A stretch of DNA of 64,000 bases from Terriglobales bacterium. GTDB taxonomy: Bacteria > Acidobacteriota > Terriglobia > Terriglobales > Acidobacteriaceae. Positions 44,720 to 54,261 of this stretch are shown one piece after another. Under the pieces are notes generated by a model that saw only the letters and a program-made list of their open reading frames with translations, ran no database searches and had not been told where the DNA came from. A program made the position numbers and the translations under genes. The stretch covers positions 62,001 to 126,000 of the forward strand of contig DATMXP010000019.1 in NCBI GenBank assembly GCA_035561515.1. Direction: 5' to 3'. Positions within the stretch are counted from its first letter, which is position 1. The number at the start of each line of letters is the position of its first letter.

Positions 44720-46558
44720 GTGAGCCGCAAGTTCGTTATCGTGGCGGTTGGTCTGCTTGTTCTACTGGCACTGCCATTCCTGGCCTGGAATGGCCTCGTG
44801 GAGGCGGCCGATGCTTCGTCTTACGATATGCTGCTGAGGCTGAGCCCCCGGCGACAGGGTGCAGCTCAAAAACAGGTTGTATTACTCGCAGTCGATGACA
44901 ACACTGTCAATCGATACGGTCCCCTTCCTCTCAATCGTGCCGTTCTGGCATCAGCCCTCGATTCGGTAGCCAGTGCGAAACCGAGCGTACTTGTTGTAGA
45001 TGTTTTGATTTCAGAACATACGCAAGAGAAGGCGGATGCCAGCTTAGCCGATGCATTAGGTCGTTTCCCAAAAGTCGTCCTTGCGTCAGCGTTGGAGCCA
45101 GGAAGTGACGCCACAGCATCTCGGTGGATAACACCTCTTCCAGACTTTCAATCTCGCGCGTACGCAATCGGGCACGTGCATATTGAGCCAGATCGGGACG
45201 GTGTTGCGCGCTCGTTGTTGCTTACGAAAGCAAATCAAAGAAGTCGCTATTGGGCTCTGGGTTTTGAAGCGTTTCGGGCAGCAATTGGCGCTGAGGGATC
45301 GCCGATCGAATATTCCAATCGAGTCGTAGTGGCTAAGCGTAGTGTGCCAGCGTCGCAATCAAGTGGGCGCCTCCTTTGGATTAACTACGGCGGACCAGAA
45401 GGAACATTCCAGCGCGTGTCTGTCGCAAGCGTGTTGGAAGGTCGTGTGCCTTTATCTGCCTTTACCGGGAAGGTGGTGATCCTCGGCGTCACTGCCCAGG
45501 GAGCTGGAGACCGGATATTCACGCCATTTTCTGCTGGCGTTGGGATGAGTGGTATCGAAATTCACGCCAACATCTTCGCAACGCTTCTGGACGGCGCCTA
45601 CCTGTCACCGCTCGGGCCCGTTTCGGAACTCATCCTTCTGCTCGCCATAGTTGCAGCAGTTACCGCCGCTGCCTGGTGGCGCAAGGGGCGATCTCTGGCC
45701 GCGGTAGCAATCGTGGGGATTGTCGTCATCCCTGTTTTTTCGTATTGGGCGCTACGGGCGGGTCTCATCATTCCGGTGGCATCGTGCTTAGTCACTCACG
45801 TCTCTGCTTCGCTGGTTTGTTTCCTTGGACAGACCCGCTTTATTCGCCGTCAACTCGGTGAGGCAGTACAGGGACGGAAAGAATATGCGTTCCGACTCCA
45901 GGCCGTAGCCCACGAGATCAAAACTCCGCTCACGGCCATTCACGCTTCCAGTCAACTGATAACCGATTCCGATGTTCCCGAACGGAAGAAAGAAGAGATC
46001 GCTCAGCGAATCTTTAAAGAATCCGGAAGGTTGTCGGGAATCGTTACCACCTTTTTAGACGTAGAACGGATTTCGGCCGGGGCTTTGCAGTTACAAAGGC
46101 AGCAAGTTGAACTCGCTGCAGTGGTTTCTGAGGCAAGCGAACGCGCTCAGTTATTGGCCTTAAAGAAAGAAATAACGATCAGAAAGGTGCTGGAGACTGT
46201 AACGGTCCCGGGTGATTCAGAGTTACTTGAATATGCGATCTATAACCTGATAGCGAACGCAGTGAAGTACAGTCCGAACGGATCGTCTATCACTGTCAGC
46301 GTGCGATCCGACCCGAGGTTTGCATCTGTCGCAGTTGCTGATCAAGGCTGTGGGATTGAAGTCGCTGAGCAAAGCCGGATCTTCGAACGGTTTTACCGTG
46401 CCAATAAACATCGCGAAGAGCGCGAGTCTGGCACCGGAGTGGGATTGGCACTCGTTAAGGAAATCGTGACGCAACACGGAGGAAGAATTGAGGTGGATAG
46501 CCAGCCGGGAAAAGGTTCCCGCTTTTCTCTCTTCCTCCCGAGGGAGTGTGAGCGATGA
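44720..46558 (+). CDS. CHASE2-domain sensor histidine kinase
   Basis: GTG 44720 has AAGGA upstream. The 612-residue protein has an N-terminal TM segment, an extracytoplasmic CHASE2 domain (VVLLAVDDNTVNRYGPLPLN, then FTGKVVILGVTAQGAGDRIF), three TM segments (residues about 295-370), a HisKA domain with VAHEIKTPLTAIHASS, and an HATPase domain with YNLIANAVKYSP, DQGCGI and GTGVGLALVKEI. It is complete and should phosphorylate the overlapping NtrC-type regulator. CHASE2 ligands are unknown. Met-rich exported genes downstream suggest an envelope or metal signal. Confidence 0.93.
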   Translation: MSRKFVIVAVGLLVLLALPFLAWNGLVEAADASSYDMLLRLSPRRQGAAQKQVVLLAVDDNTVNRYGPLPLNRAVLASALDSVASAKPSVLVVDVLISEHTQEKADASLADALGRFPKVVLASALEPGSDATASRWITPLPDFQSRAYAIGHVHIEPDRDGVARSLLLTKANQRSRYWALGFEAFRAAIGAEGSPIEYSNRVVVAKRSVPASQSSGRLLWINYGGPEGTFQRVSVASVLEGRVPLSAFTGKVVILGVTAQGAGDRIFTPFSAGVGMSGIEIHANIFATLLDGAYLSPLGPVSELILLLAIVAAVTAAAWWRKGRSLAAVAIVGIVVIPVFSYWALRAGLIIPVASCLVTHVSASLVCFLGQTRFIRRQLGEAVQGRKEYAFRLQAVAHEIKTPLTAIHASSQLITDSDVPERKKEEIAQRIFKESGRLSGIVTTFLDVERISAGALQLQRQQVELAAVVSEASERAQLLALKKEITIRKVLETVTVPGDSELLEYAIYNLIANAVKYSPNGSSITVSVRSDPRFASVAVADQGCGIEVAEQSRIFERFYRANKHREERESGTGVGLALVKEIVTQHGGRIEVDSQPGKGSRFSLFLPRECER

Positions 46559-47937
46559 CACCAAGGCTGCCTGTGTTGCTAGTCGATGACGACGAAGGGA
46601 TTACGTTCTCAATTGCGACATATCTGCAAGCGAAAGGCTACCCAGTCACGGTCACCAACAGTGGAGAGGAAGGATTACGTCTCGCCTCCGAAGAGAAATT
46701 TCCTCTCGTCCTGGCTGACATCTACATCGACCGTGTAACGGGACTCGACATTCTGAAGACCGCGAAAGCAGCGTGGTCAGATTGTGCCGTCATCCTGATG
46801 ACGGCCAAGGGCTCTGTTCGAACTACGGTGGAGGCCGAATCTGGTGGCGCGTTCGACTATCTACCCAAACCGATTGACCTTTCTAACCTCCTGAAGGTGC
46901 TCGAAAGAGCAGAAAAGTCACTTCGAAGCGAACGGCCTGTTGCTGAGGCCAGCGCCGAAGGAGAAATGGTCGGCGAGTCTTCGGTCATGGTTGAACTCTA
47001 CAAGAACATTGCTCGCGCGGCTCGCTCCGACGCCACGGCATTGATCCGCGGCGAAACCGGCAGCGGCAAGGAACTTGTTGCACGGGCCATTCACACCGCT
47101 AGTAGTCGATCTCGGCAACCATTCGTGCCCGTCGACTGCGCAGCAATCCCCGAGAATCTCTGGGAAAGCGAACTGTTCGGTTCAACTAAGGGAGCATTCA
47201 CCAGTGCGGAACGAGACCGGGCCGGAATCATTGAACAAGCTCGTGGAGGCACCATTTTCCTGGATGAGGTCGGCGAGATACCGATTTCATTTCAGGCGAA
47301 ACTGCTTCGCTTCCTGGAAGCAAAGGAATATCGCCCGGTTGGGGGGACTACAGCCAGGAAGACGACCGTTCGAATCCTCGCTGCTACCCATCGGCCACTA
47401 GAAGAAATGGTTGAGCACGGCGAATTTCGTTCTGACTTGTATCACCGACTTAGTGTTCTCAACATTCCAGTTCCTGCATTACGGGATCGAGTACAGGACA
47501 TTCGGCTGCTAGCATCCCGTTTCCTCGCTGAAGCCACTCAAAAACAAGGCAAGGATGTGTGGCTTGAGCCAGAAGCAATCGGAGCACTTGAGCTTCACGC
47601 ATGGCCCGGCAATGTCCGTGAATTGAAGAATGCAATCGAACGACTGGTCGCTATGTCTTCCCCCGGTCCGCTCGGAGAGGCGGACGTCCGCCGGGCGTTG
47701 ATTTCAAAATCGCCAGAGACAGCAAAGACAGCAAATCCGCAGACGCTAGAAGACGCTGAAAAGGAACACGTTCTCGAGGCCTTGCGTCTGAGCGGGGGAA
47801 ATCGAACGCGGGCCGCAGAGCGCCTCGGCATCCAGCGCAGAACTCTTTACAAGAAGTTGGAACGCTGGGGTCTCGTGCATGAAGGGCACACCGATGTGCC
47901 CGAATCGCAGAGATCGGACATTGATGACAAAGACTAG
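46555..47937 (+). CDS. NtrC-family sigma-54 response regulator
   Basis: ATGA overlaps the kinase stop. The 460-residue protein has a receiver (LLVDDDEGI, phospho-Asp in [13 protein letters not shown], Lys in YLPKPIDL), an AAA+ domain (Walker A GETGSGKE, Walker [27 protein letters not shown]) and a Fis-type HTH ([20 protein letters not shown]). The sigma-54 contact loop reads GAFTSA instead of GAFTGA. That variant is known in some family members and may weaken or alter activation. Its first target is likely the downstream FecR gene. Confidence 0.94.
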   Translation: MTPRLPVLLVDDDEGITFSIATYLQAKGYPVTVTNSGEEGLRLASEEKFPLVLADIYIDRVTGLDILKTAKAAWSDCAVILMTAKGSVRTTVEAESGGAFDYLPKPIDLSNLLKVLERAEKSLRSERPVAEASAEGEMVGESSVMVELYKNIARAARSDATALIRGETGSGKELVARAIHTASSRSRQPFVPVDCAAIPENLWESELFGSTKGAFTSAERDRAGIIEQARGGTIFLDEVGEIPISFQAKLLRFLEAKEYRPVGGTTARKTTVRILAATHRPLEEMVEHGEFRSDLYHRLSVLNIPVPALRDRVQDIRLLASRFLAEATQKQGKDVWLEPEAIGALELHAWPGNVRELKNAIERLVAMSSPGPLGEADVRRALISKSPETAKTANPQTLEDAEKEHVLEALRLSGGNRTRAAERLGIQRRTLYKKLERWGLVHEGHTDVPESQRSDIDDKD

Positions 47938-47971
47938 TCACGCATTATCAGCGACTTCCGTTCGCGCGAGG

Positions 47972-47988
47972 TTGGTTCCTGGATTGCA
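47972..47988 (+). promoter_or_regulatory. Candidate sigma-54 promoter before the FecR gene
   Basis: TTGG-TTCCTGGA-TTGCA has the invariant GG and GC exactly 10 bases apart, with TTGCA at the -12 element. The -24 part fits less well (TGGTTC for TGGCAC). It lies between the sigma-54 activator and the FecR gene, so the context is right, but the initiation site would be only about 10 bases before the GTG. Confidence 0.45.
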
Positions 47989-48009
47989 ACCATTGAAAGC
48001 GAGGCTAAT

Positions 48010-48711
48010 GTGACTCGAACTCACTTCAAACTCACTGCTCTTTTGGTCCTGCTGATCACGGCCTTGCCCGTTTGGTCGCAGGTAGTGACGCAAGGCCAAT
48101 TGGAGAAGGTGAAGGGGAAGGTTAGCCTTGTGCGAGGTCAGGCAGCGCCTGTCCTTCTGCACGATAACGACGCCGTCCAATCCGGGGACGAAATCCTCAC
48201 GGATAAGAAGTCCTCGGCAACATTACGGATTCCTGACGGAAGTACGGTTCGTATCTATCCCAACTCGCACGTTGTTCTTCGCCCGGGCAGTGGCACTTTG
48301 AAAGAGTTTCTGAACTTGCTGCTCGGAAACGTGCGGGTGCAGATCGAAAAGCTTAGTGGCAGACCAAACCCTAAGTCGATGACCACGCCAACCGCGATCA
48401 TCGCTGTCAGGGGAACTATCTTCCATGTTGCCGTTGACCAAAATGGTGATACGCAAGTGGGGGTGGAGAAGGGTCTCGTCGGCGTGGCTAATCTAGCTCA
48501 TCCCGAGGATGAAGTCATGGTCAAGCCTGGACACATGGTATGGGTACGGCGCGGTCAGCGGCCCACTCAACCGCAGATGATGAACCAGATGAATCCCGGG
48601 ATGATGGGGTCTGGAATGTCGGGCATGCCAGGGATCGGCATGCCGGGCAATTCAGGGACTATGGGCACACGGTCAGGAAGCACGATGGGTGGCATGGGAC
48701 CAAAGCATTAA
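48010..48711 (+). CDS. Exported FecR-domain protein with Met/Gly-rich tail
   Basis: GTG 48010 gives a signal peptide (LTALLVLLITALPVWSQ). Residues about 30-175 are a FecR domain: VKGKVSLVRGQAAPVLLHDN, LRIPDGSTVRIYPNSHVVLR, TPTAIIAVRGTIFHVAVD. The last 45 residues are Met/Gly-rich (MNQMNPGMMGSGMSGMPGIG). Unlike FecR itself there is no N-terminal anti-sigma part, so it is a periplasmic or surface protein. The Met-rich tail could bind Cu(I). It is followed by another Met-rich gene. Confidence 0.85.
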   Translation: MTRTHFKLTALLVLLITALPVWSQVVTQGQLEKVKGKVSLVRGQAAPVLLHDNDAVQSGDEILTDKKSSATLRIPDGSTVRIYPNSHVVLRPGSGTLKEFLNLLLGNVRVQIEKLSGRPNPKSMTTPTAIIAVRGTIFHVAVDQNGDTQVGVEKGLVGVANLAHPEDEVMVKPGHMVWVRRGQRPTQPQMMNQMNPGMMGSGMSGMPGIGMPGNSGTMGTRSGSTMGGMGPKH

Positions 48712-48756
48712 ATGAGTTTGAGTCACAAGCCTCGCATTTTCATTCGAGGTGAAGTT

Positions 48757-49194
48757 ATGAAAGCAGTCGCAAAGTTCTCGGTGTTCTTCTTGGCACTAGC
48801 GGTTTTCCCAGTCTTCGGTGCGGCACAGATGGGCCGCGGTGGAATGCACGGTGGATTCGGTCATGGAAACATGGGCGCCGGACACGGAATGGGAGTTGGG
48901 ATGGGGCAAGGCAGCATGGGTCCAGGAAGTGGGATGGGATCTGGAGGATGGGGATCGATGAACCAAGGGCCAAGAATGGGTTCTGGCGGTGGTTGGGGAA
49001 CGATGAATCAAGGACAAGCAGTTGGTTCTGGAAGCAATACCCGCGGAATGAACCGAGCACAAGGAACCGGTTCAGCAAACGGTGCGGGCAACGGGGGACA
49101 GACCACGACGACGCGTGCCCGGAACAGGAACCGCATTCAAGGCTTTGGCTCGAGTTTGAAGCACCGCTTCTTCGGCAGAAATCAGCAGCAATAA
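48757..49194 (+). CDS. Secreted Met/Gly/His-rich protein
   Basis: GAGGTGAAG precedes ATG 48757. After a signal peptide (FSVFFLALAVFPVFGAAQ) the 145-residue product consists of Gly, Met, His, Ser and Asn in loose repeats (GRGGMHGGFGHGNMGAGHGM, then GSGGWGSMNQGPRMGSGG), ending in a basic tail. It has no enzyme motif. The Met and His clusters suggest copper or other soft-metal binding outside the cytoplasm. It belongs with the FecR and lipoprotein genes. Confidence 0.7.
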   Translation: MKAVAKFSVFFLALAVFPVFGAAQMGRGGMHGGFGHGNMGAGHGMGVGMGQGSMGPGSGMGSGGWGSMNQGPRMGSGGGWGTMNQGQAVGSGSNTRGMNRAQGTGSANGAGNGGQTTTTRARNRNRIQGFGSSLKHRFFGRNQQQ

Positions 49195-49207
49195 GCCAAT
49201 ACTCCCA

Positions 49208-49245
49208 CCTCGGCCTACCAGGTACCCATTCCTGGCAGGCCGGGG
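49208..49245 (+). other. Strong hairpin between the Met-rich genes
   Basis: The 15-base arms at 49208-49222 and 49231-49245 (CCTCGGCC and GGCCGGGG at their outer ends) pair at 13 positions plus one wobble around an 8-base loop. There is no T-tract. It may attenuate or stabilise the transcript before the lipoprotein gene. Confidence 0.55.
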
Positions 49246-49287
49246 TGGATTAGATTGCGCCGGAGCAACCGGTGCCACGAGGTACTT

Positions 49288-50700
49288 ATGAACAGCCATC
49301 GAAGAAATATCACTCTTTCCATTACCCTGGTCTCGCTGGCGCTCGTCCTGGCGGCGTGCGGCGGAGGCACTAATTCCTCAACCCCCAGTTCATCCTCTTC
49401 AGCGCCGACGTTGAGTACCACCGTACAGGTGGGATTGGGAGATTCGCCAGCTGATTGGCTCACGACGTTCGGTATGACCGTCAACTCCATCATGCTGACG
49501 AATAGCAATGGCAGCACGGTCAGCATGCTTCCAGCTCCCACGCAGATGGAGATGATACGGCTGATGGGAACTGTGCAACCGGTTTCGATCATGCAGGTTC
49601 CTCAAGGAACCTATACAGGCGCAACCATCAGCATTTCTTCTATTCAGATGGGCTACATGGACCCTGCGACACATCAGTACGTGCAGAAAACGATGGCCGG
49701 GCCATTCACTGGAACAGTGAACTTCAATCCAGCCATGTCGGTCGGATCTACTCCGATGTCGCTCAACTTTGACATGAACATGGGGTCATCGGTTTCCATC
49801 AGCAACGGCAACGTTACGATCACGCCGACTTTTACCGGCATGATGAACTCGCTGGGCACTGGGCAAAATCCGTGGCAGGGCTACATGCAACACATGGTTG
49901 GCTCAGTCTCAAGCGTGTCCGGATCGCAATTCACCATGAACATGTTGATGGGAATGCAATCGGCCACGTTCCACACAAACAGCAATACGCAGTTCTCCGG
50001 CATGAGCGGCATGGGAATGATGTCGAATGGAGTCATCGTCAGTGTGGATGGAATCACCCAGGCTGACGGATCGTTGCTTGCGCAACATGTCGAATACAAG
50101 TGGAATAACGGTGGCATGATGGGCGGGGGAATTGTTACGGGCATTACCGGAAACCCGCCGACTCAGTTGAATATTGTCGCGCACAACGGAATTGGTGGCA
50201 GAATGATGATGTCAGCGATAGCTGGCAACATCACCGTCAACGTTTCGAGCAGTACTCCCTATTCGGCCGACTCCGACAACGTTGACTTGGCAAACCTGCC
50301 CTTCACTCCGACCTTCGATAGTTCCAGCATTGCCAAAGGCCAGAAGATCGACGTGGTGAGCGGCGGCAATATGATGAGCGGTGGCGGCATGATGGGTGGC
50401 GGCAGCAGCTTCGGGACCATCAATGCAAGCCAAGTCGAACTGGAACAGCAGGGATTGTTCGGAACCGTCTCGAACTATACCGCCAATGGGTCTCAGGCCT
50501 CATTCACGCTGACACTTCCGGCGGACTCGGCATTCACAACTCTCACTGGAGTGTCGAGTATCACCGTCTACAAACAGAACGAAACGCAAATGCACAATCT
50601 GCCGGCAATCGCCAACGGGAATCAGGTCCAAGTAAGAGGATTGCTGTTCTACGACTCAGGCGCTTATAAGCTTGTGTCAACTTGGATTGTGGGCTCCTAA
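49288..50700 (+). CDS. Met-rich lipoprotein, DUF4382/DUF5666-like
   Basis: GAGG precedes ATG 49288. The lipobox is LVLAAC, so the protein is anchored after Cys. The 470-residue body begins like a DUF4382 domain (TTVQVGLGDSPADWLTTFGM, with GTVQPVSIMQVPQGTYTGAT), then has DUF5666-like repeats (VGSVSSVSGSQFTMNMLMGM, GIVTGITGNPPTQLNIVAHN). Met is unusually frequent throughout. A transport or sensing role is possible; none is shown. A good terminator follows. Confidence 0.75.
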   Translation: MNSHRRNITLSITLVSLALVLAACGGGTNSSTPSSSSSAPTLSTTVQVGLGDSPADWLTTFGMTVNSIMLTNSNGSTVSMLPAPTQMEMIRLMGTVQPVSIMQVPQGTYTGATISISSIQMGYMDPATHQYVQKTMAGPFTGTVNFNPAMSVGSTPMSLNFDMNMGSSVSISNGNVTITPTFTGMMNSLGTGQNPWQGYMQHMVGSVSSVSGSQFTMNMLMGMQSATFHTNSNTQFSGMSGMGMMSNGVIVSVDGITQADGSLLAQHVEYKWNNGGMMGGGIVTGITGNPPTQLNIVAHNGIGGRMMMSAIAGNITVNVSSSTPYSADSDNVDLANLPFTPTFDSSSIAKGQKIDVVSGGNMMSGGGMMGGGSSFGTINASQVELEQQGLFGTVSNYTANGSQASFTLTLPADSAFTTLTGVSSITVYKQNETQMHNLPAIANGNQVQVRGLLFYDSGAYKLVSTWIVGS

Positions 50701-50719
50701 TTGGGTGTTTTGACCACGA

Positions 50720-50754
50720 ACGGGCTGCTTGAGGGCAGCCCGTAATTTCTTTTG
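50720..50754 (+). terminator. Rho-independent terminator of the Met-rich operon
   Basis: ACGGGCTGC (50720-50728) pairs perfectly with GCAGCCCGT (50735-50743), followed by AATTTCTTTT. It ends the plus-strand transcript. Confidence 0.85.
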
Positions 50755-50768
50755 GTCGTTCGTAAACA

Positions 50769-50787
50769 AAGCTGCTTTCGGCAGCTT
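50769..50787 (-). terminator. Second hairpin facing the copper ATPase
   Basis: AAGCTGC (50769-50775) pairs with GCAGCTT (50781-50787). Read on the minus strand it is followed by TGTTTACG, so it could end the copper ATPase transcript 210 bp after its stop. I see no gene in 50788-50994. Confidence 0.55.
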
Positions 50788-50994
50788 ATGTTGTCGCATC
50801 ACCTCAGTTGGAAACAACACAAACCTGTCCGGGCGAACAGTCCAAATTCGTGCACGCACTGCCGCAACAAGCCCTTTCCGGTAGTTGTGACGGAGGCTCA
50901 GAACTCCAAGCATCGCAACAGACATGAACCCTATGGCTGTCCGTCCAGGAACAACTTGAGAACAGATGGGCTAAAGGCGTCAGCCAAATGCCTG

Positions 50995-53100
50995 TTACAC
51001 GACTCTCCCAACTTGGGTTCGCCGCAGGAGCTGGGCATTGATTGCGACCGCGACTGTGCTCACGGACATGAGCACTGCCCCGACTGCTGGCGAAAGGATA
51101 ATGCCCCAGCGCGAGAGAACACCCGCCGCGAGAGGAATTGCAATCACGTTGTATCCCGCTGCCCAAGCGAGATTCTGGACCATCTTTCGGTAGCTGGCCT
51201 TCGACAAGTCGATAATGCGTGACACGTCACGAGGGTCGCTACGCACTAGCACGATATCCCCGGCTTCAACCGCGACATCCGTCCCAGCACCAATTGCGAT
51301 TCCAACGTCGGCGGTAGCCAGCGCCGGGGCATCGTTCACGCCATCACCGATCATCGCTACCCGCTTGCCAGAGCGTTTCAGCTGTTCTATTTTGGCTGAC
51401 TTCTGCTCCGGGAGGACCTCAGCGAGCACTGTGTCGATGCCAAGTTCCGTTCCGACGGACTGAGCTACGGCACGTGCATCTCCTGTCATCATGACGACCT
51501 CGATACCTCGTTGATGCAAGTCACGAATTGCTGCATGCGACTCAGGACGGATAACATCGGCTACTGCGAACACGGCGATAGCGTCACCGCGCTCTATTAA
51601 GTAGATAGCCGACTGCCCTCGAATCCCCGCTTCCAGAGCTGCTCGTCGCAGCGATTCCGAGACGATGATGCCGAAAGCTTGGAGAAGGGCCGGTCCGCCC
51701 ATCAGTAGTTCTCGTCCGTCGAGTTGGGCCTTGACTCCCTTGCCGGGAATTGCCTCGAAGCGCTGCGCTGCTGGGATCAGCAGTTGTCGCTGTTCGGCGC
51801 TCCGTACGATGCCTCGTGCAATGGTGTGTTCGGAGTCCCGTTCGACAGCAGCGGCGAGTCGCAACGCCTCGTCGGCGACAAAACCATCCGCTGTTGTGAT
51901 GGCCACCACACCGAATTCACCGCGCGTCAGTGTGCCAGTCTTATCGAACACGACGGAGTTGATGAGGCGCGCCTCTTCCAGCCCCCGTCGATCTCGGACC
52001 AACAGCCCATTGTGTGCTGCGAGCGTTGTGGAGATAGCAATTACGAGCGGTATTGCCAGTCCGAGTGCATGTGGACAAGCGATGACAAGGACCGTGACCA
52101 GACGTTCAACTGCGAAAGCGGGGGCCGCTCTGAGCGAGAGCCACACAATGATCGTTACGGCTCCCGATCCAAGTGCGACGAGAGTGAGAACGAATGCCGC
52201 ACGGTCGGCTAACGCCTGGGCTCGCGAGCGCGATGTCTGAGCTTGAGCGACCAGACGCATGATTCCCGCCAATGCGGTACGCTCGCCGGTGCCGGTGACT
52301 TCCACGCGAAGTGAACTGGACCCATTGACCGTTCCGGCGATCACCTTCTGTCCCTCGATTTTGTGTACTGGCCGAGATTCACCGGTGATCATGGACTCGT
52401 TAACCTCGCCGTCACCTTGGCGGACGATGCCATCGGCTGGAATGGCGGCGCCGGGTCGAACAAGGACCATGTCTCGGTTGCGCAGTGTGGAGACAGGCAC
52501 CTCTTCCGTGCGATCATCGACGATTCGAACGGCGGTGTCGGGCAGAAGCTTTGCCAATTCCTTCAATGCGCCTTGAGCCTGCTGGATCGAGCGCATCTCG
52601 ATCCAATGGCCGAGGAGCATAATCGTGACGAGCGTCGCCAGTTCCTCCCAAAGAGGCATACCCGGATAGCCCAAAGTTACCGCCGCACTAAAAGCAAATG
52701 CCACCGAGATCGCCAAAGAGATAAGCGTCATCATTCCAGGCAGGTGGTCGTGAAGTTCACGAACCGCTCCTAGGATGAACACCCAGCCTCCGTAAACGAA
52801 CACCGCGGTACCGAAAATTGCGGGAATCCACATGGAGCCAGGGAAATGTGGCGCTGCATATCCGAGAGCACTCTGGAGCATGTGTCCCCACACGAGGGTG
52901 GGAATGGTCAGAACCACAGATAACCAGAGCTTCTTACGGAACATCGCCAGGCTGTGGCCAGCGTGTTTGTCATGGCCGGCGTGCTCCGTACCTTGGAGGT
53001 GTAGGTCGTGCGGAACTCGCTGTTCGGGGTGTTCCGGGTATCCCGGCTCAACCGGCTTTGACTGATGCGAGTGAGAATGGTGCTCGTGCGGCTGGTTCAT
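50995..53100 (-). CDS. copB: Copper-exporting P1B ATPase, CopB type
   Basis: ATG 53100 lies just after the DUF302 stop. The 701-residue pump has a His-rich N-terminus (HEHHSHSHQS and later HAGHDKHAGH) without CxxC, TM6 motif CPHALGLAI, phosphorylated DKTGT, TGES, SEHTIA and GDGVNDAP. The CPH motif marks the P1B-3 subgroup, which exports Cu (I or II) and Ag. With the Met-rich cluster to its right this makes copper a likely shared theme. Confidence 0.93.
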   Translation of the reverse strand: MNQPHEHHSHSHQSKPVEPGYPEHPEQRVPHDLHLQGTEHAGHDKHAGHSLAMFRKKLWLSVVLTIPTLVWGHMLQSALGYAAPHFPGSMWIPAIFGTAVFVYGGWVFILGAVRELHDHLPGMMTLISLAISVAFAFSAAVTLGYPGMPLWEELATLVTIMLLGHWIEMRSIQQAQGALKELAKLLPDTAVRIVDDRTEEVPVSTLRNRDMVLVRPGAAIPADGIVRQGDGEVNESMITGESRPVHKIEGQKVIAGTVNGSSSLRVEVTGTGERTALAGIMRLVAQAQTSRSRAQALADRAAFVLTLVALGSGAVTIIVWLSLRAAPAFAVERLVTVLVIACPHALGLAIPLVIAISTTLAAHNGLLVRDRRGLEEARLINSVVFDKTGTLTRGEFGVVAITTADGFVADEALRLAAAVERDSEHTIARGIVRSAEQRQLLIPAAQRFEAIPGKGVKAQLDGRELLMGGPALLQAFGIIVSESLRRAALEAGIRGQSAIYLIERGDAIAVFAVADVIRPESHAAIRDLHQRGIEVVMMTGDARAVAQSVGTELGIDTVLAEVLPEQKSAKIEQLKRSGKRVAMIGDGVNDAPALATADVGIAIGAGTDVAVEAGDIVLVRSDPRDVSRIIDLSKASYRKMVQNLAWAAGYNVIAIPLAAGVLSRWGIILSPAVGAVLMSVSTVAVAINAQLLRRTQVGRVV

Positions 53101-53101
53101 A

Positions 53102-53521
53102 TCAGACAGACTCGAGCACGCGCAGGAGTTTGTCGGAGGCTTCTCGCGCAATGGGTTTGAGCTGCTCGTTTTCGACTACTGAAAGCATCGCGTCGGCATC
53201 AACTACCGCAATCTCGGTTCCTCCCCCAACCTCACGGACGGTGACGTTACAGGGCAGAAGGAGACCCAGGCGTGGTTCAGCTTGAAGCGCGCGGTGTGCG
53301 AGCGGCGGGTTACACGCGCCCAGAATAATGTAATTCGGGTACTCCGCATTCAGCTTCTCTTTCATGGACTTTGTTATGTCAATCTCTGCGAGTACGCCAA
53401 ATCCTTCCTGCTTCAGTTTTTCCTTCACTTTCTCAATCGCCGCTCCAAACGGCAAAGGAATGACTTTGCTGAAACCGTACTCCTGGCGAGTAACTATGTG
53501 AGCCTGCACATTCTCCTCCAA
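53102..53521 (-). CDS. DUF302-domain protein next to the copper ATPase
   Basis: GGAGGA precedes ATG 53521. The 139-residue protein shows the DUF302 pattern (FGAAIEKVKEKLKQEGFGVL, YIILGACNPPLAHRALQAEP, LGLLLPCNVTVREVGGGTEI). The Cys in LGACNP and LLPCNV match those of the operon A copy. As in operon A it precedes a P-type metal ATPase, here with only 1 bp between stop and start. A metallochaperone or sensor role is plausible. Confidence 0.9.
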   Translation of the reverse strand: MEENVQAHIVTRQEYGFSKVIPLPFGAAIEKVKEKLKQEGFGVLAEIDITKSMKEKLNAEYPNYIILGACNPPLAHRALQAEPRLGLLLPCNVTVREVGGGTEIAVVDADAMLSVVENEQLKPIAREASDKLLRVLESV

Positions 53522-53757
53522 ACTTCCGCTTCACTGGCAAATCTGTTTAAGCATACGCTCGTAATCTTCGCTGCTGATTTCAGGGGCGGGCCACTGTCAT
53601 GTCCGTTTTGATGATCGTAGTGGCAATCGCTGTTGGCGGACCCGCGATGATTTGCTCTCTCGCTCTGTTCCGGTAGGACCAGACGGGAATCACGTGATCC
53701 CATCAAGAACTGAAGCAGACCTCACGAGGTATTCAGAACTTCTTAAACGCGTGAATA

Positions 53758-54129
53758 TCATCGCGCCAATTGATCTTCAACCGCCCGGCGTAAAGCTAGA
53801 GGTCCATCCAAATTACCAACGGTTCCGTCAGGGTTCCCGAAGGCTGATTCGCCAGCGAATTTCACTATCTCTAGGATTCGGCCGTGCGGCTGATTTCGCC
53901 GACACTCCGCTGCGAGACGCAAGGATGTGTCCGGTTCCAGTGTATTCCCAAGAATTAGGAGATCAAAAGGTTGCGTCTTGATCAGATTCCACACTTCGTC
54001 TTCAGTGGCGGGAGCGACAACATCATAACCAAGCCCGGCGATGATCGCTTGACGCGTGCTTCTGAGAATCGCGTCCTTGGTGGCTAATAGAATGCGACGC
54101 GGTGGCGAGGTTGAGTCCCTGTCTGGCAT
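53758..54129 (-). CDS. Degenerate receiver-like protein
   Basis: The 123-residue product follows the receiver pattern: RRILLATKDAILRSTRQAII at strand 1 and helix 1, then FDLLILGNTLEPDTSLRLAA at strand 3. The phospho-acceptor Asp is replaced (ILGNT), and no conserved Lys is clear, so it is a pseudo-receiver. A paired direct repeat lies 133-169 bp upstream. In 53522-53757 only a 25-residue hydrophobic frame is seen, too weak to call. Confidence 0.65.
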   Translation of the reverse strand: MPDRDSTSPPRRILLATKDAILRSTRQAIIAGLGYDVVAPATEDEVWNLIKTQPFDLLILGNTLEPDTSLRLAAECRRNQPHGRILEIVKFAGESAFGNPDGTVGNLDGPLALRRAVEDQLAR

Positions 54130-54261
54130 TGCTGGTCCTGCGGCTAGATATGCGTGTTAGTTCTTGCTTATATGATATTCGCTGTCGTGTAAAGAACCAG
54201 GAAAGACTTAACGTAGACAATTAGAATCTTGCGAGGCAAGTTATGGGCGTACTTGCGAATA

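Noticed and set aside
50677..50925. 82-codon minus-strand frame downstream of the Met-rich lipoprotein gene
   Set aside because: It runs through two clear terminator hairpins and the end of the lipoprotein gene, so it is unlikely to be coding.
53599..53676. 25-residue hydrophobic peptide (MSVLMIVVAIAVGGPAMICS...)
   Set aside because: No ribosome-binding site; hydrophobic short frames arise easily. Possible but not supported.
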